A DNA stretch of 64,000 nucleotides from Vibrio aestivus (GTDB taxonomy: Bacteria > Pseudomonadota > Gammaproteobacteria > Enterobacterales > Vibrionaceae): NCBI GenBank assembly GCA_003263845.1, contig JYJN01000077.1, positions 1 through 64,000 on the forward strand, read 5' to 3'. Of the stretch, positions 40,455 through 52,549 are shown in pieces. A program made the position numbers and the translations under genes. Positions within the stretch are counted from its first letter, which is position 1. Each line of letters opens with the position of its first letter. Below the pieces are notes generated by a model. It was not told the DNA's origin, did no database searches, and saw nothing but the letters and a program-made list of their open reading frames with translations.

Positions 40455-41719
40455 GTGCGCAAGCGAGTAGCGGTGCTCCAATCGCCACCTCAACGGTTGA
40501 AGAGCCAACGGTTGAATTTATTCATCAGCTGGCAAGAGAGGGGTTATCTAAGCTTGGTCACCATGGTCCTATGACATCAATGGGTGTACCTAGGCATCAA
40601 CTTCCGCATTGGGATGATATCCAAGTTATGGTGGCACAAATGGCGCAAAAGCCATTGATGGAGAATGTAGAGGTAGCCACTGAGCTGGTTATTGGTCCAA
40701 ACGCGAAAAAACCTCTGCGCTTGAAAATTCCACTGTTCGTCTCTGACATGAGTTTTGGTGCATTGTCGGAAGAAGCCAAATTGTCACTGGCGAAAGGGGC
40801 AGAGCTGGCCGGAACGGGTATTTGCTCTGGGGAAGGCGGCATGCTGCCAGAAGAGCAGCAAGCGAACTCTCGATATTTTTATGAGTATGCAAGTGCTGGA
40901 TTTGGTTTTGAAGAATCGAAGCTTAAAAGCGTGCAAGCCTTTCACTTCAAAGGTGGGCAGGGGGCGAAAACTGGCACGGGAGGTCACTTACCGGGTACAA
41001 AAAATATAGGCAAAATTTCTCATGTTCGAGGTATTCCTGAAGGCACTGATGCTATTTCTCCGCCAACCTTTGCTGATCTGCACACGGCCGAGGACTTTAA
41101 ACGTTTTGCTGACAGAGTCCGCGAGGTGACAGGCGGTATCCCAATTGGCTTTAAACTGAGTGCTAATCATATTGAAGAAGACATTCAGTTCGCGTTAGAT
41201 GCCAGCGCAGATTACATCATTTTAGATGGGCGCGGTGGCGGTACGGGCGCTGCGCCCGAAATGTTCCGAGATCACATTAGCGTGCCAACCATTCCAGCAC
41301 TGGCGCGAGCGCGAAAGTACCTCGATGAACATGATTCGACGGGGAAAGTGACATTGATTATCACCGGTGGCTTACGAGTCCCAATGGATTTTGTCAAAGC
41401 GATGGCACTGGGTGCAGATGGTGTGGCTATTTCAAACAGCGCCATGCAATCGATAGGCTGTGTTGCGGCTCGAATGTGTAATACCAACAATTGCCCGGCG
41501 GGCATTGCGACTCAAAAAGCGGATCTTAGACAGAGGCTTAATGTCGACAAGGCATCTAATCAATTGAAGAACTTCTTTGAAGCGTCAGTTGAACTCATGC
41601 AAGTGATGTCTCGTGCTTGTGGTCATGCCAATCTTGGTGATTTTGCGCATCGCGATCTGGCGACTTGGAATCAGGAGATGGCCAGCCTCTCTGGGATTAA
41701 CTATTCTGGATTCAAATAA
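40451..41719 (+). CDS. FMN-binding glutamate-synthase-like enzyme
   Basis: 422 residues covering the TIM-barrel FMN/synthase domain of glutamate synthase large subunits without the glutaminase or GltB C-terminal domains. Motifs include S-D-M-S-F-G-A-L-S, G-E-G-G-M, the G-R-G-G-G-T-G-A glycine loop and a 3Fe-4S-like C-N-T-N-N-C-P-A-G-I-A-T near 342-353. Starts with GTG, coupled to the CDGSH gene, so the small protein may donate electrons to this enzyme. The real reaction is unknown; it is unlikely to be an ordinary glutamate synthase. Confidence 0.85.
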   Translation: MSAQASSGAPIATSTVEEPTVEFIHQLAREGLSKLGHHGPMTSMGVPRHQLPHWDDIQVMVAQMAQKPLMENVEVATELVIGPNAKKPLRLKIPLFVSDMSFGALSEEAKLSLAKGAELAGTGICSGEGGMLPEEQQANSRYFYEYASAGFGFEESKLKSVQAFHFKGGQGAKTGTGGHLPGTKNIGKISHVRGIPEGTDAISPPTFADLHTAEDFKRFADRVREVTGGIPIGFKLSANHIEEDIQFALDASADYIILDGRGGGTGAAPEMFRDHISVPTIPALARARKYLDEHDSTGKVTLIITGGLRVPMDFVKAMALGADGVAISNSAMQSIGCVAARMCNTNNCPAGIATQKADLRQRLNVDKASNQLKNFFEASVELMQVMSRACGHANLGDFAHRDLATWNQEMASLSGINYSGFK

Positions 41720-41743
41720 TGGTGGATTGTAGATTGTGCCCCT

Positions 41744-41941
41744 TGAATCATCGCTGATGCGCGGGGACGTGCCCTTGTTCGAGGTCCAACATACTTTGCT
41801 GACGAGTTTTGTGGAGCAGGCGCGTTACTCGATGGCGACATTACGATAGATAAAGCATTAGATGTAATGTGGAACAAGGTAAATGGTCCAAAAGAACAAC
41901 GTGAAGCCGCGACTCAGTGGTTAAGAGATGCATTCGCTTAG
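41744..41941 (+). pseudogene. C-terminal remnant of an unidentified protein
   Basis: An open frame without a start codon reads about 65 residues with protein-like character (R-G-P-T-Y-F-A-D-E-F-C-G-A-G, then L-D-V-M-W-N-K-V-N-G and E-A-A-T-Q-W-L-R-D-A-F-A) to a stop at 41939. An in-frame stop at 41741 closes it upstream. I do not recognise the family. Confidence 0.45.
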
Positions 41942-41968
41942 CTCATATTCCCTAGCCATGCGAGCAAA

Positions 41969-41998
41969 GAGCAGTCCCTAGCGAACATGGAACTGCTC
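41969..41998 (-). terminator. Terminator of the propeller lipoprotein gene
   Basis: Read leftwards, GAGCAGT ... ACTGCTC with a loop of about 16 bases is followed by TTTGC, 11 bases after the stop at 42009. The T run is weak. Confidence 0.5.
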
Positions 41999-42008
41999 CA
42001 ATAATGGG

Positions 42009-43835
42009 TTAAGGTTGATTAGCCTCTATCACTGTGAAGTAATCAGTACCAGAGTGAGTACTGCGAGTGACAATTAACAGTTCATTCGGTTTGTGATTAA
42101 ACGCCACCAGCGGTATGGTTTGAGCTTGTACACCAACAGCGACATCGTAATCAGTAAGAGAATAGTGCCCTGACTGCATTAGTGTTGTCTTATCATAGAA
42201 GCGAATTCCAGCGATGGCCTCTTTATCAACCGCGGCTAAGTGAGTCGCAGAAGCTTCGGTAATATGAATGAGCGGATGATCCCAACCGATACTCGTATCC
42301 AAGCGATCCATTTTTCCAGAGTAGACCATATCATCAGCTTCGACTTCCGATAGTGAAAAGCGGTTGCCGCATTGGTCAATCAATGAACTCGCATCTTCAG
42401 TAATCCAAAAGCTAGGACACATCCTGTACTCACCGATGTATTGAGAATCGACGGCGCCCGCTGGCGCGCTCGGTACACTGATGTCTGCACGATAAAGATC
42501 ACGAGGTGATCCTACGGTGTTCATGAGATAGAGCTGATTGCCATTTGGGCTTATCTTCATGTTAGAACTGTGACGATAAAATTGACCAGAGCTACTCGTA
42601 ATCTCTGAGTTTGATATTTTTACAGCGGTAAGGTTTCCCCATTGCTCGGTGTTAGATATCGCCCAAAGGTAGTCGCCCTTGACTGCTTGGTCGTAAACTT
42701 CGAATCCTAAATCGATTGTCTTACTGCTCGTATTTGCTGGAGTGAGAGTATCAAGATCAAAAATGGTAACGCTGTTGGCCTGACCAATGGCAAAGCGACC
42801 AAGCGTATCAATTTCATCAATACTTAAACTTGTTGGTTCTGCTGCTAAGTCAAATTTTATGTTTGTCCAATTTGATGTGTCGTAGATGTAGACGCCATTC
42901 GAAGGTGAGGTAGAAGTTAAGACCAAAAAGCTAGAGTCTTTCATGTACTCTGCATCTATTACATTGTGGCTGAGAAGTACTTGATTATTATGGGTGAGCT
43001 TATCCGTTGGAGTGTTCGGTGTAACATCCACCAAAGTATGCTCTAAGGTTAATTCAAGCGGGCTTCCGCTAATTGGGTAAACGCAGGCAGTATCGTAGCA
43101 AGCATCAATATAAATTTTGTCTGATGTTACCCCTTCTGACAGTTGATCAACACTTTTGAGCGTTTGATTAATGTTTAGTTCATTGTTAGCTACCCACACA
43201 AACAGATGATCTATGCTCGGATGATTACTACGAATTCGATAATGCGCAGCATGAGAAGAAGAAGCGTCGGGAAAGCCGCTAATGGTTGCAACACTGGCGA
43301 GTGGATAGGCTGTCTGCGTATCATCAGTTTCGCGAGTAATCTGTTGTGTCGAAGGTATGTTTAAAGATACCGACTCGGGCAGGGAGACAGTATATGAGAG
43401 ATCGAGTTTGAAGGGAGAACCATCAATAGGGTTGGCACAGGCACTATCCCGACAGATATTGAGATCTAGAGTTTCTTTATGGGTGCCTTCTCCTAATTTG
43501 TATCCGGGCTCGAATTTGAAGTAAACGAATACATTAGCGGTATCTAACTCGTCGTAGGAAACATCAGAAACATAGCTCTGAGCTTCTTGTTCATAAGTAA
43601 GATAGAACGTGTTGTTGGCTTCGCTTTCACTGAGAGTGAGTTGAACCGAGGTATACGGCGAGATTACCCCGTTGTTTTGCGCTTCGAGCCTAGTTGTTGA
43701 TAACTGAACAATTGGCTCTTGTTGAGGTGTAGATGAGGTGGATTGTGAGTCTCCGTTATTGTCATTTCCACCATCACCTCCACCGCACCCGACCAATGTA
43801 GTTATAATCACTGCCAAAGTTGAATTCTTCATCAT
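42009..43835 (-). CDS. Large lipoprotein with repeated Cys-pair domains and predicted beta-propeller
   Basis: 608 residues. The signal peptide ends in L-V-G-C (lipobox, Cys about 17), followed by a Gly/Asn/Ser-rich spacer. Two domains of about 115 residues each carry the same C-x-D-x-A-C-x-x-P-I-x-G-S-P element (near 130 and 248). The C-terminal about 330 residues contain repeats such as V-Y-I-Y-D-T, V-T-I-F-D-L and L-Y-L-M-N, typical of a WD/YVTN-like propeller. A surface or periplasmic binding role is likely; no enzyme motif is seen. It stands alone. Confidence 0.7.
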   Translation of the reverse strand: MMKNSTLAVIITTLVGCGGGDGGNDNNGDSQSTSSTPQQEPIVQLSTTRLEAQNNGVISPYTSVQLTLSESEANNTFYLTYEQEAQSYVSDVSYDELDTANVFVYFKFEPGYKLGEGTHKETLDLNICRDSACANPIDGSPFKLDLSYTVSLPESVSLNIPSTQQITRETDDTQTAYPLASVATISGFPDASSSHAAHYRIRSNHPSIDHLFVWVANNELNINQTLKSVDQLSEGVTSDKIYIDACYDTACVYPISGSPLELTLEHTLVDVTPNTPTDKLTHNNQVLLSHNVIDAEYMKDSSFLVLTSTSPSNGVYIYDTSNWTNIKFDLAAEPTSLSIDEIDTLGRFAIGQANSVTIFDLDTLTPANTSSKTIDLGFEVYDQAVKGDYLWAISNTEQWGNLTAVKISNSEITSSSGQFYRHSSNMKISPNGNQLYLMNTVGSPRDLYRADISVPSAPAGAVDSQYIGEYRMCPSFWITEDASSLIDQCGNRFSLSEVEADDMVYSGKMDRLDTSIGWDHPLIHITEASATHLAAVDKEAIAGIRFYDKTTLMQSGHYSLTDYDVAVGVQAQTIPLVAFNHKPNELLIVTRSTHSGTDYFTVIEANQP

Positions 43836-44127
43836 TAAAATCTATATCCGCATTTGCTATCAATTGATTTTAATTATGTAAAATATGATTAAACCTGAAT
43901 ATGCCGATTTAGCTGAGGTTTATAAAACTGCGATCTTTAACTGTCTTATTAATAATTATTTAATGAAAAATTTAACTAGTTTTACTTGATTGACTAATTG
44001 GTCAAAGAAGCTGTCTTATAATCAATAATCTTTGCTAATAAGAGTCTTAATTATGAAAGCTAATGTGTCGTAATTTTAAGATTTAGTGGATAAATATTCT
44101 TTATTATTGAGGTTGGTTTAGAAAACT
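43836..44127. other. AT-rich intergenic region
   Basis: About 290 bases, strongly AT-rich, holding the lipoprotein promoter. No gene seen. Confidence 0.5.
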
Positions 44128-44155
44128 AAAAAACCAGCCGTATGGCTGGTTTTTT
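44128..44155 (-). terminator. Terminator of malK
   Basis: AAAAAACCAGCC-GTAT-GGCTGGTTTTTT, a perfect stem with T runs on both strands, 22 bases after the malK stop. Confidence 0.9.
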
Positions 44156-44177
44156 CTGTTAGGTAGGCAGTTCGAAA

Positions 44178-45302
44178 TTACGCTACCGGCAGCTCTACGC
44201 CATTTTCTTGGTGTAGGCGGCGGCACGCTTTGCCGTCTGAGTGGAATAGATGACAACGATGAGCAGGAATGCCGATCTCTAGGTGGTCACCTGCTTCTAC
44301 GTCTAATGTGTCTGGTTGACGGTAGATAACGTCAGCATCAGCGCCTTCTAGGTTTAGATACACTTGCGTTTCGTTACCTAGCTTTTCAACAATCATTACT
44401 TCGCCAGAAATCGTTGCATCGCCGTCTTGAGCAGAAAGTAGATGCTCTGGGCGTACGCCTAGTGACATACGTTCGCCGCGAGTCACGGTTGTACCATCGA
44501 CAGGAATCCAGAAAGAGGTACCGTTTGAAAGTTGTACTTTGACTTGATCTTTTTCAACTTCATCAATGAACACGCTCATGAAATTCATTTTTGGTGAGCC
44601 AATGAAACCGGCAACGAAACGGTTTTGTGGGTAATGATAGAGCTCTAACGGGCGACCAACCTGAGAAACGAAGCCTGCGTCAAGAACGACAATCTTGTCT
44701 GCCATGGTCATAGCTTCAACCTGATCGTGCGTTACGTAAATCATGGTGCAGCCAAGTTTACGTTGAAGCTTGGTGATCTCAGAGCGCATCTGTACACGTA
44801 GCGCCGCATCAAGGTTAGATAGAGGCTCATCCAGTAGGAAAACATTTGGCTGAGAAACAAGGGTGCGGCCAATCGCAACACGTTGACGTTGACCACCCGA
44901 TAACGCCTTAGGCTGACGCTCTAAAAGGTGGCTTAGTTGAAGAATCTCTGCAGCATGCTCAACGCGCTTTTCAATCTCCCCTTTGTCAGCGTTCGCAAGC
45001 TTCAAGCCAAAAGACATGTTGTCGTATAAATTTAGGTGTGGGTAGAGAGCGTAGGACTGGAATACCATGCCCACACCACGCTTTGATGGCTCGACATCAT
45101 TCATGTGCTGATCACCGATGTAGAGATCACCGGATGTGATGTCTTCTAGCCCTGCGATACAACGCAATAAGGTAGACTTACCACAACCAGATGGCCCTAC
45201 AAAGACAACGAATTCGCCCTCTTTGATATCTAAGTCTACGTTCTTAGAAATTAGAACATCGCCGTAGGCTTTACATACGTTTTTTAACGTGACACTCGTC
45301 AT
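44178..45302 (-). CDS. malK: Maltose/maltodextrin ABC transporter ATP-binding protein MalK
   Basis: 374 residues. Walker [10 protein letters not shown] is at 36-44, the Q loop near 82, the L-S-G-G-Q signature at 134-138 and Walker B L-L-D-E-P at 156-160, followed by a regulatory OB-fold domain. It energises uptake of maltodextrin through MalFGK2. It is divergent from malEFG across a 645-bp region, as in Escherichia coli. In enteric bacteria the C-terminal domain also restrains MalT; this is likely but not shown here. Confidence 0.96.
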   Translation of the reverse strand: MTSVTLKNVCKAYGDVLISKNVDLDIKEGEFVVFVGPSGCGKSTLLRCIAGLEDITSGDLYIGDQHMNDVEPSKRGVGMVFQSYALYPHLNLYDNMSFGLKLANADKGEIEKRVEHAAEILQLSHLLERQPKALSGGQRQRVAIGRTLVSQPNVFLLDEPLSNLDAALRVQMRSEITKLQRKLGCTMIYVTHDQVEAMTMADKIVVLDAGFVSQVGRPLELYHYPQNRFVAGFIGSPKMNFMSVFIDEVEKDQVKVQLSNGTSFWIPVDGTTVTRGERMSLGVRPEHLLSAQDGDATISGEVMIVEKLGNETQVYLNLEGADADVIYRQPDTLDVEAGDHLEIGIPAHRCHLFHSDGKACRRLHQENGVELPVA

Positions 45303-47128
<1,826 letters not shown>

Positions 47129-47202
47129 TCCAAGTAACACCCCTTTTAAGGAGGGGTAACCCCTCCTTACTTTTCAATTTTGTTTCGCTAGCAGGTTTCA
47201 CT

Positions 47203-48777
47203 ATGCAGTCAGTCCAAGGTACCGATGCCATTACCGATGGCATGAAGACAACACCAAGCAGTAAAAGTGTCTTTATCAAATGGTCCCTTCTTGGGACAGT
47301 TGGCCTTATCAATGGCTACGCCACGATTCTAATGTATTCACGCGGTGAAGTTGCCTTCGCGCTACTTACCGTTATTCTCACTGCGCTCGCCCTTTACATT
47401 TTCGGTAGCAAAAAAACATACGCTCATCGCTACATTTACCCGGGTATTGCCGGAATGATTATTTTCATTCTTTTCCCTTTGGCATACACCGTCGGGCTTG
47501 CGTTTACGAACTACAGCGCTAAAAACCAGCTCACCTTAGAGCGTGCGCAAAGCGTTCTTCTAGATAGAACTTTCCAAAGTGGTGACAGTTACCCATTCTC
47601 TCTTTACAAAACTGAGCAGGGCCACAAGATTGCAATCAATGATGGTGACCAACTGTTGGTGACGGATGCATTCAATCTTGGCGAGTTGACTGCGATGGAA
47701 ATGGATCTCAAGCCAGTTGAAGAAGTGGTTGGCGAGAAAGAGGTCATCCGAACGATTATTCAAAACCGTTCCGCTATTACTGGCTTGGATCTTCAGTTGC
47801 CGAATGGTGATGAGATTCGCATGAGCGGACTACGTAAGTTTGCGGGTGTAATGCCGCTATACACGCTGCAAGAAGATGGCGAAACGCTGCTGAATAACGA
47901 TACTGGCGAAACACTGAAACCAAACATGGAAGTGGGTTTCTACCAAACAGTTGACGAGAACGGTGAGTTCTATGGTTCAACAACGTCACCAGGTTTCGTC
48001 GTTGGTATCGGCACTCATAACTTCGAGCGTGTATGGAAAGATGACGGCATCAAACAGCCATTCATCAGTATCTTTATCTGGACAGTGGTATTCTCTGTCA
48101 TCACTGTTGTTGCAACGCTCGTTATCGGCCTTGTGTTGGCAAGCGTTGTGCAGTGGGAAGAGCTAAAAGGCCGCGCAATCTACCGAGTGCTACTTATTCT
48201 TCCATACGCGGTACCAGCGTTCATCTCGATTCTTATCTTTAAGGGTCTGTTTAACCAAAGTTTTGGTGAGATAAATATGGTGTTAGAGACCCTCTTTGGC
48301 ATTAGTCCATCTTGGTTCTCAGACCCAATCCTTGCTAAAACCATGGTTCTCATTGTGAATACTTGGCTCGGTTTCCCTTACATGATGATTCTATGTATGG
48401 GTCTATTGAAAGCGATTCCAGATGATCTCTATGAAGCGTCTGCGATTGATGGTGCAAACTTCATTCACAACTTCACGAAGATCACGCTGCCATTAATGAT
48501 TAAGCCGCTAACACCGCTACTGATTGCAGCATTTGCGTTCAACTTTAATAACTTCGTAATGATTCAGCTATTAACTGGCGGTGGCCCGAACATGATTGGT
48601 ACGTCTGAGCCTGCAGGTTACACAGACTTACTGGTTAGCTATACATACCGTATTGCCTTCGAAGGCGCTGGTGGCCAAGACTTCGGTCTGGCAAGTGCAA
48701 TCGCGACGCTTATCTTCCTACTTGTAGGTGCGTTAGCTCTGCTTAACCTTCGTTTCACTAAGCTTTCACAAGATTAA
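47203..48777 (+). CDS. malF: Maltose transporter permease MalF
   Basis: 524 residues. Several N-terminal TM helices precede the large periplasmic loop typical of MalF (about 100-275), then the permease core follows with the EAA motif (E-A-S-A-I-D-G-A, near 411-418) that docks MalK. Lies 75 bases after malE and 12 before malG. Confidence 0.95.
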   Translation: MQSVQGTDAITDGMKTTPSSKSVFIKWSLLGTVGLINGYATILMYSRGEVAFALLTVILTALALYIFGSKKTYAHRYIYPGIAGMIIFILFPLAYTVGLAFTNYSAKNQLTLERAQSVLLDRTFQSGDSYPFSLYKTEQGHKIAINDGDQLLVTDAFNLGELTAMEMDLKPVEEVVGEKEVIRTIIQNRSAITGLDLQLPNGDEIRMSGLRKFAGVMPLYTLQEDGETLLNNDTGETLKPNMEVGFYQTVDENGEFYGSTTSPGFVVGIGTHNFERVWKDDGIKQPFISIFIWTVVFSVITVVATLVIGLVLASVVQWEELKGRAIYRVLLILPYAVPAFISILIFKGLFNQSFGEINMVLETLFGISPSWFSDPILAKTMVLIVNTWLGFPYMMILCMGLLKAIPDDLYEASAIDGANFIHNFTKITLPLMIKPLTPLLIAAFAFNFNNFVMIQLLTGGGPNMIGTSEPAGYTDLLVSYTYRIAFEGAGGQDFGLASAIATLIFLLVGALALLNLRFTKLSQD

Positions 48778-48788
48778 GGAGAATTCAC

Positions 48789-49678
48789 ATGGCAATGGTA
48801 CAAGGTAAATCTCTTAAATATCGAGTATGGGCAACTCATATTGCCCTTTGGGTCTTCCTTGCGATGATCATCTTCCCTCTATTGATGGTAGTAGCGATTT
48901 CGTTCCGTGAAGGTAACTTTGCAACAGGTAGCCTCATCCCAGATAACCCTTCTCTAGAGCACTGGAAGTTGGCATTGGGCTTTACGGTTACTCACGCAGA
49001 TGGTTCAGTGACGCCACCTCCGTTCCCGGTTCTAACTTGGCTTTGGAACTCGGTTAAAGTTGCGGGTATTACGTCAATTCTTATCGTGGCACTGTCGACG
49101 ACATCCGCTTACGCGTTTGCTCGTATGCGCTTTAAAGGTAAGAACACAATCCTTAAGGCAATGATGATCTTCCAGATGTTCCCAGCAGTACTGGCACTGG
49201 TAGCGATTTATGCTCTGTTTGACAAGCTAGGACAGTACATTCCGTTCCTTGGTTTGAACACGCATGGTGGTCTTATCTTCTCTTACCTAGGCGGTATTGC
49301 ACTGCACGTTTGGACGATTAAAGGTTACTTTGAAACAATTGATAACTCTTTAGAAGAAGCGGCAGCGCTTGACGGCGCAACACCGTGGCAGGCCTTTAGG
49401 TTGGTACTGTTACCGTTGTCTGTGCCAATTCTTGCGGTAGTGTTTATTTTGTCATTTATCGCAACCGTTGGTGAGGTTCCGGTCGCATCTTTATTGCTTT
49501 CTGACGTAAATTCTTATACGTTAGCAGTAGGTATGCAGCAATATCTCTACCCGCAAAACTATCTGTGGGGTGATTTTGCAGCGGCAGCAGTACTATCTGC
49601 TTTGCTATAACCATCGTATTTTTGCTTGCACAGCGCTGGTTAGTCGGAGGACTTACGGCTGGTGGTGTGAAAGGATAA
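48789..49678 (+). CDS. malG: Maltose transporter permease MalG (frameshift near the end)
   Basis: 296 residues after repair, exactly the usual MalG length. Six TM helices and the EAA motif (E-A-A-A-L-D-G-A near 195) are present. Near 49607 one base is missing; with it the frame continues [12 protein letters not shown] to a stop at 49678, the conserved MalG C terminus, which plugs into MalF. AAGGAG precedes the start. Confidence 0.93.
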
Positions 49679-49688
49679 AAAACGATAA

Positions 49689-49717
49689 GGGCGACCACTA
49701 GGGTCGCCCAAATTTTT
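49689..49717 (+). terminator. Terminator of the malEFG operon
   Basis: GGGCGACC and GGTCGCCC with a five-base loop, followed by AAATTTTTG. Confidence 0.75.
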
Positions 49718-50136
49718 GTTTCTCGTGCAACATATTTGGTTTGGCCGCCGACAAGTTGCAACTGAGAACAATCCTATTTTGGCGTTACGCATAGCTGGCT
49801 GTTAGCTTTTCCTTACGACAGAACATAACTAACAGTTTTTGTAACCAAAACCCGAGCTCAGCTTGGGTTTTTTTATGTCTATTGCCTAACACCACTAAAT
49901 CCACAGCTTGAGTAGGGCTGTGAAACTAAGTGACTCAATTATAAGAATTTATAGTAGAAAGAATAACGAAGCTAATAGAGCGTGCGAGTCACAACAAGTT
50001 TTATTATGAAACGAATTTATATGTTACATATTTAAAAGTGACAAAACTGTCAGTTTGTAGAGTGAGGTATGGGGTAGGTAAGCTCTGAAATCAGCTCTAA
50101 GGCTACAGAGCTAGAGTTTCTTTTCGTCGTGCAGAT
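49718..50136. other. Intergenic region with a second terminator-like hairpin
   Basis: About 420 bases without a gene. AAACCCGAGCT-C-AGCTTGGGTTT plus T run at 49847-49874 is a strong hairpin on the + strand; no gene ends there, so it may end a small RNA or a long mal transcript. The rest shows nothing. Confidence 0.55.
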
Positions 50137-50427
50137 CTAAAACTCTCGACTAGAAGGAGCGCATCCCAAATATTGCAGCAGTACATAGCGGCTTTCTTTA
50201 TGGAGAGCAACTTTGCGAAAAAGATCGGCGAAGGTGTCGTCCCCTCCAAAACACGCTTGGATGTAATGATTAATCTCGTCTGGTTGATAGCCTTCCACGT
50301 ATAGTGTTCTGACCCATTGGTATTCGACAGCTTTAGGATTATTGAGTGTAGATTCACTCAAAGTGGTTTCGCCTAGGTTCAATCTTAAACCCTTGTAATT
50401 ATTATTAGGAGCATGGGATTTAATCAA
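50137..50427 (-). CDS. Hypothetical small protein
   Basis: About 96 residues; not recognised. The C-terminal two thirds look genuinely protein-like (V-E-Y-Q-W-V-R-T-L-Y-V-E-G-Y, D-D-T-F-A-D-L-F-R-K, Y-V-L-L-Q-Y-L-G). There is no ATG in a good position; a TTG at 50427 is the nearest start and the frame stays open further upstream, so the N terminus is uncertain. Confidence 0.5.
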   Translation of the reverse strand: MIKSHAPNNNYKGLRLNLGETTLSESTLNNPKAVEYQWVRTLYVEGYQPDEINHYIQACFGGDDTFADLFRKVALHKESRYVLLQYLGCAPSSREF

Positions 50428-50488
50428 ACCAAGATGAAGGTTTGATGACAGATTTTTAAAATTAATTAAGGTGGTATTGAGGTTATGT

Positions 50489-50520
50489 GACAGCGATCCA
50501 GAGTGAAAAGAATCGCTGTC
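50489..50520 (-). terminator. Terminator of the thioesterase gene
   Basis: GACAGCGAT and ATCGCTGTC form a perfect 9-bp stem with a 14-base loop, 30 bases after the stop of the leftward gene. Confidence 0.55.
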
Positions 50521-50550
50521 TTTAAAAATAATGAAGATAGAGTGGCTACA

Positions 50551-51036
50551 TTACTTTAAGTACTTAACGTGGGCCTCCATCTCCTCTCCGATCTCTTTAC
50601 GCATGTTCATTAAGCGAATAGCGGAGTTACGAAGTTCAATGTCTTCTTCTGTCTCTGGCACCCACTCCGGTACCTTAGTCGGTTTACCATTTCCATCAAC
50701 CGCGACCATAATGACGATGCAGTGTGTGGTAAGGCGGTTGTTGAGCTCTTTAGGGTCGCTTGCTTGAACATCGAGTGCGATGTGCATAGAAGAGCTGCCG
50801 GTGTAGATGACTTTCCCCGTTACCTCAACGAGGTTGCCGACAAAGATAGGTTCGACAAACCGAATGCCGCCAGCGTAAGCGGTAATACAGTATTTACCAC
50901 TCCAACCTGCAGCGCAGGCGTAGGCTGCAAGGTCAATCCATTTCATTACTGCACCACCGTGGACTTTACCACCGAAGTTAACGTCTCCCGGCTCAGCTAA
51001 AAAGCGTAAAGTGATGTCGCGTTGTTGAGTGCTCAT
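50551..51036 (-). CDS. Acyl-CoA thioesterase (hot-dog fold)
   Basis: 161 residues. Single hot-dog domain with G-D-V-N-F-G-G-K-V-H-G-G near 17-28 and W-I-D-L-A-A-Y near 33, the signature of YciA/BFIT-like acyl-CoA thioesterases (Asp as catalytic residue). It hydrolyses acyl-CoA in the cytoplasm. AAGGAAG precedes the ATG. The C-terminal about 30 residues form a charged helix. Confidence 0.9.
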   Translation of the reverse strand: MSTQQRDITLRFLAEPGDVNFGGKVHGGAVMKWIDLAAYACAAGWSGKYCITAYAGGIRFVEPIFVGNLVEVTGKVIYTGSSSMHIALDVQASDPKELNNRLTTHCIVIMVAVDGNGKPTKVPEWVPETEEDIELRNSAIRLMNMRKEIGEEMEAHVKYLK

Positions 51037-51150
51037 CGTGTACTTCCTTATATTGTTATTTTTGATAACAATATCATCAAAAAACCGTAATGTTTATATA
51101 ATAGTTCGGCTCGATTGATAGTGCTCGCTCGCGTTTGATCCTAAAACGTA

Positions 51151-51177
51151 AAAAGGCTGAGCAATGCTCAGCCTTTT
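51151..51177 (-). terminator. Terminator of the small membrane protein gene
   Basis: AAAAGGCTGAG-CAATG-CTCAGCCTTTT, a perfect 11-bp stem with T runs on both strands. Confidence 0.85.
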
Positions 51178-51197
51178 AGATGTGCCGTGGAAGTCGT

Positions 51198-51443
51198 TTA
51201 TCGGTTTTTTACTTCTTCAAACTCGCCTTCGATTGTCGCACCGCTATTTGATGTGTCCTGAGCAGCGCCGTAGCCTGCTGTTTGATGAGCGGCGTAGAAC
51301 TGGCCATTCTGACGGATTTGTTTTTGAATTCGTTTGCCTGTGATTAATGCAGCAATAGTTAGAGGAATGGCCATTAGTAAGCTAAACACCAGCGCAAAAA
51401 AGCCAGTGATGATAGCGACGATACTAAGAATAACTCGATTCAT
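51198..51443 (-). CDS. Small membrane protein
   Basis: 81 residues. One or two hydrophobic segments occupy 3-36, then a basic patch (G-K-R-I-Q-K-Q-I-R) and a polar, flexible C terminus. Family not recognised. AGAGG seven bases before the ATG at 51443 sets the start; a longer frame upstream lacks such a site. It lies alone between two terminators. Confidence 0.7.
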   Translation of the reverse strand: MNRVILSIVAIITGFFALVFSLLMAIPLTIAALITGKRIQKQIRQNGQFYAAHQTAGYGAAQDTSNSGATIEGEFEEVKNR

Positions 51444-51544
51444 ATTGATTACCTCTTGTTGATGTGTCCACATTAACAATGTGTTTCTGAACCAAACATG
51501 AACGCCGCAAACTTTATTGTCAAAATCGAGCAACGGCCGCAAGT

Positions 51545-52407
51545 TTAGTCACCAAGAGGTTGCCTGTCGCCACCACCGCGATGTGAGTCAAGAGCAACTT
51601 TAAGCCTACGCAATTTGTCACGGGAACGGTTTTTGTGTTTCACCGCAAGCTCCATAGAGATCACATCCACTAGTGCTAGCATGGCGTAACGCGATGCTGA
51701 TGGTTTGTAGATGAAGTCGGTTTCCATATGCTTAATAGGAAGGGTTATATCGACGATCTTTGATAGTGGGCTGTCGCTCGGAGTAATGGCGATGACTTTC
51801 AAACCGTACTGTTTAGCAAGTTCAGCGGTTTCGGTGATTACTGGGGTGTAACCCGTAGCTGACATCATGACAAGTACGTCGTTGGCGTTAGCAGTGGCTG
51901 CAACCATACGAGCCATCAGTCCATCGTTGTAAGCGACAATGGGTAGACCAAGACGAAACAGTCGATGCTGGAGCTCTTGGGAAGCAATAGTAGAACCACC
52001 ACCCATACCGATTGAGATGACCTGACGGGCGTTTTGAAGCCAATCAACGGCTGTCTCAACATCTTGCTCTTTGATCAGCGCTCGGTTGATGTCCAGACTC
52101 TGTTTGATTGACTCGTAGATGCCTTGATAGCCAGTGTGGTCAACGGGCTCTAAAATAAAGCGCTGACCTATGGTTAAACTTTGTGCCAGTTTGATCTTCA
52201 TGTCGCGCACATTATTGCAACCAACCGCTTTTGCGAATCGTGTAATCGTGGCTTCGCTCACTTGAGCCTGTTCTGCGAGTTCAGAAATACTGGCGTTTGC
52301 AGAAAACTGAATGTCATCCATGATCAGCTTAGCTACTTCTTCTCAGCCTCGCGCAAGGCAGGGTAGCGTTCGGATATTTGAGAAATGAGGTCTACTTTAA
52401 GAGTCAA
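51545..52407 (-). CDS. RpiR-family transcriptional regulator (one frameshift)
   Basis: 287 residues after repair. An N-terminal HTH_6 domain (I-S-E-L-A-E-Q-A-Q-V-S-E-A-T-I-T-R-F near 43-60) is followed by a SIS sugar-phosphate-binding domain (about 125-260; I-G-M-G-G-G-S-T near 142). One A is missing near 52334, which separates the first 30 codons; repaired, E-A-E-K-K runs into V-A-K-L-I. The start appears to be TTG at 52407. RpiR proteins sense phosphosugars such as KDPG, which fits the adjacent KDG/KDPG pathway genes. Likely the local regulator. Confidence 0.87.
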
Positions 52408-52549
52408 ACCTTTGATCCTTGTTTTTGTTCTTGTGAGAAATTGGGGCCAATTATAGCCTAACTGTAATGTCGGACTGAATACTGCCGGACTGAATATCGC
52501 CGCTTAGCTTACCATTGGTCTTCAATTAGCTAAGCGGCTTAATACTGCG

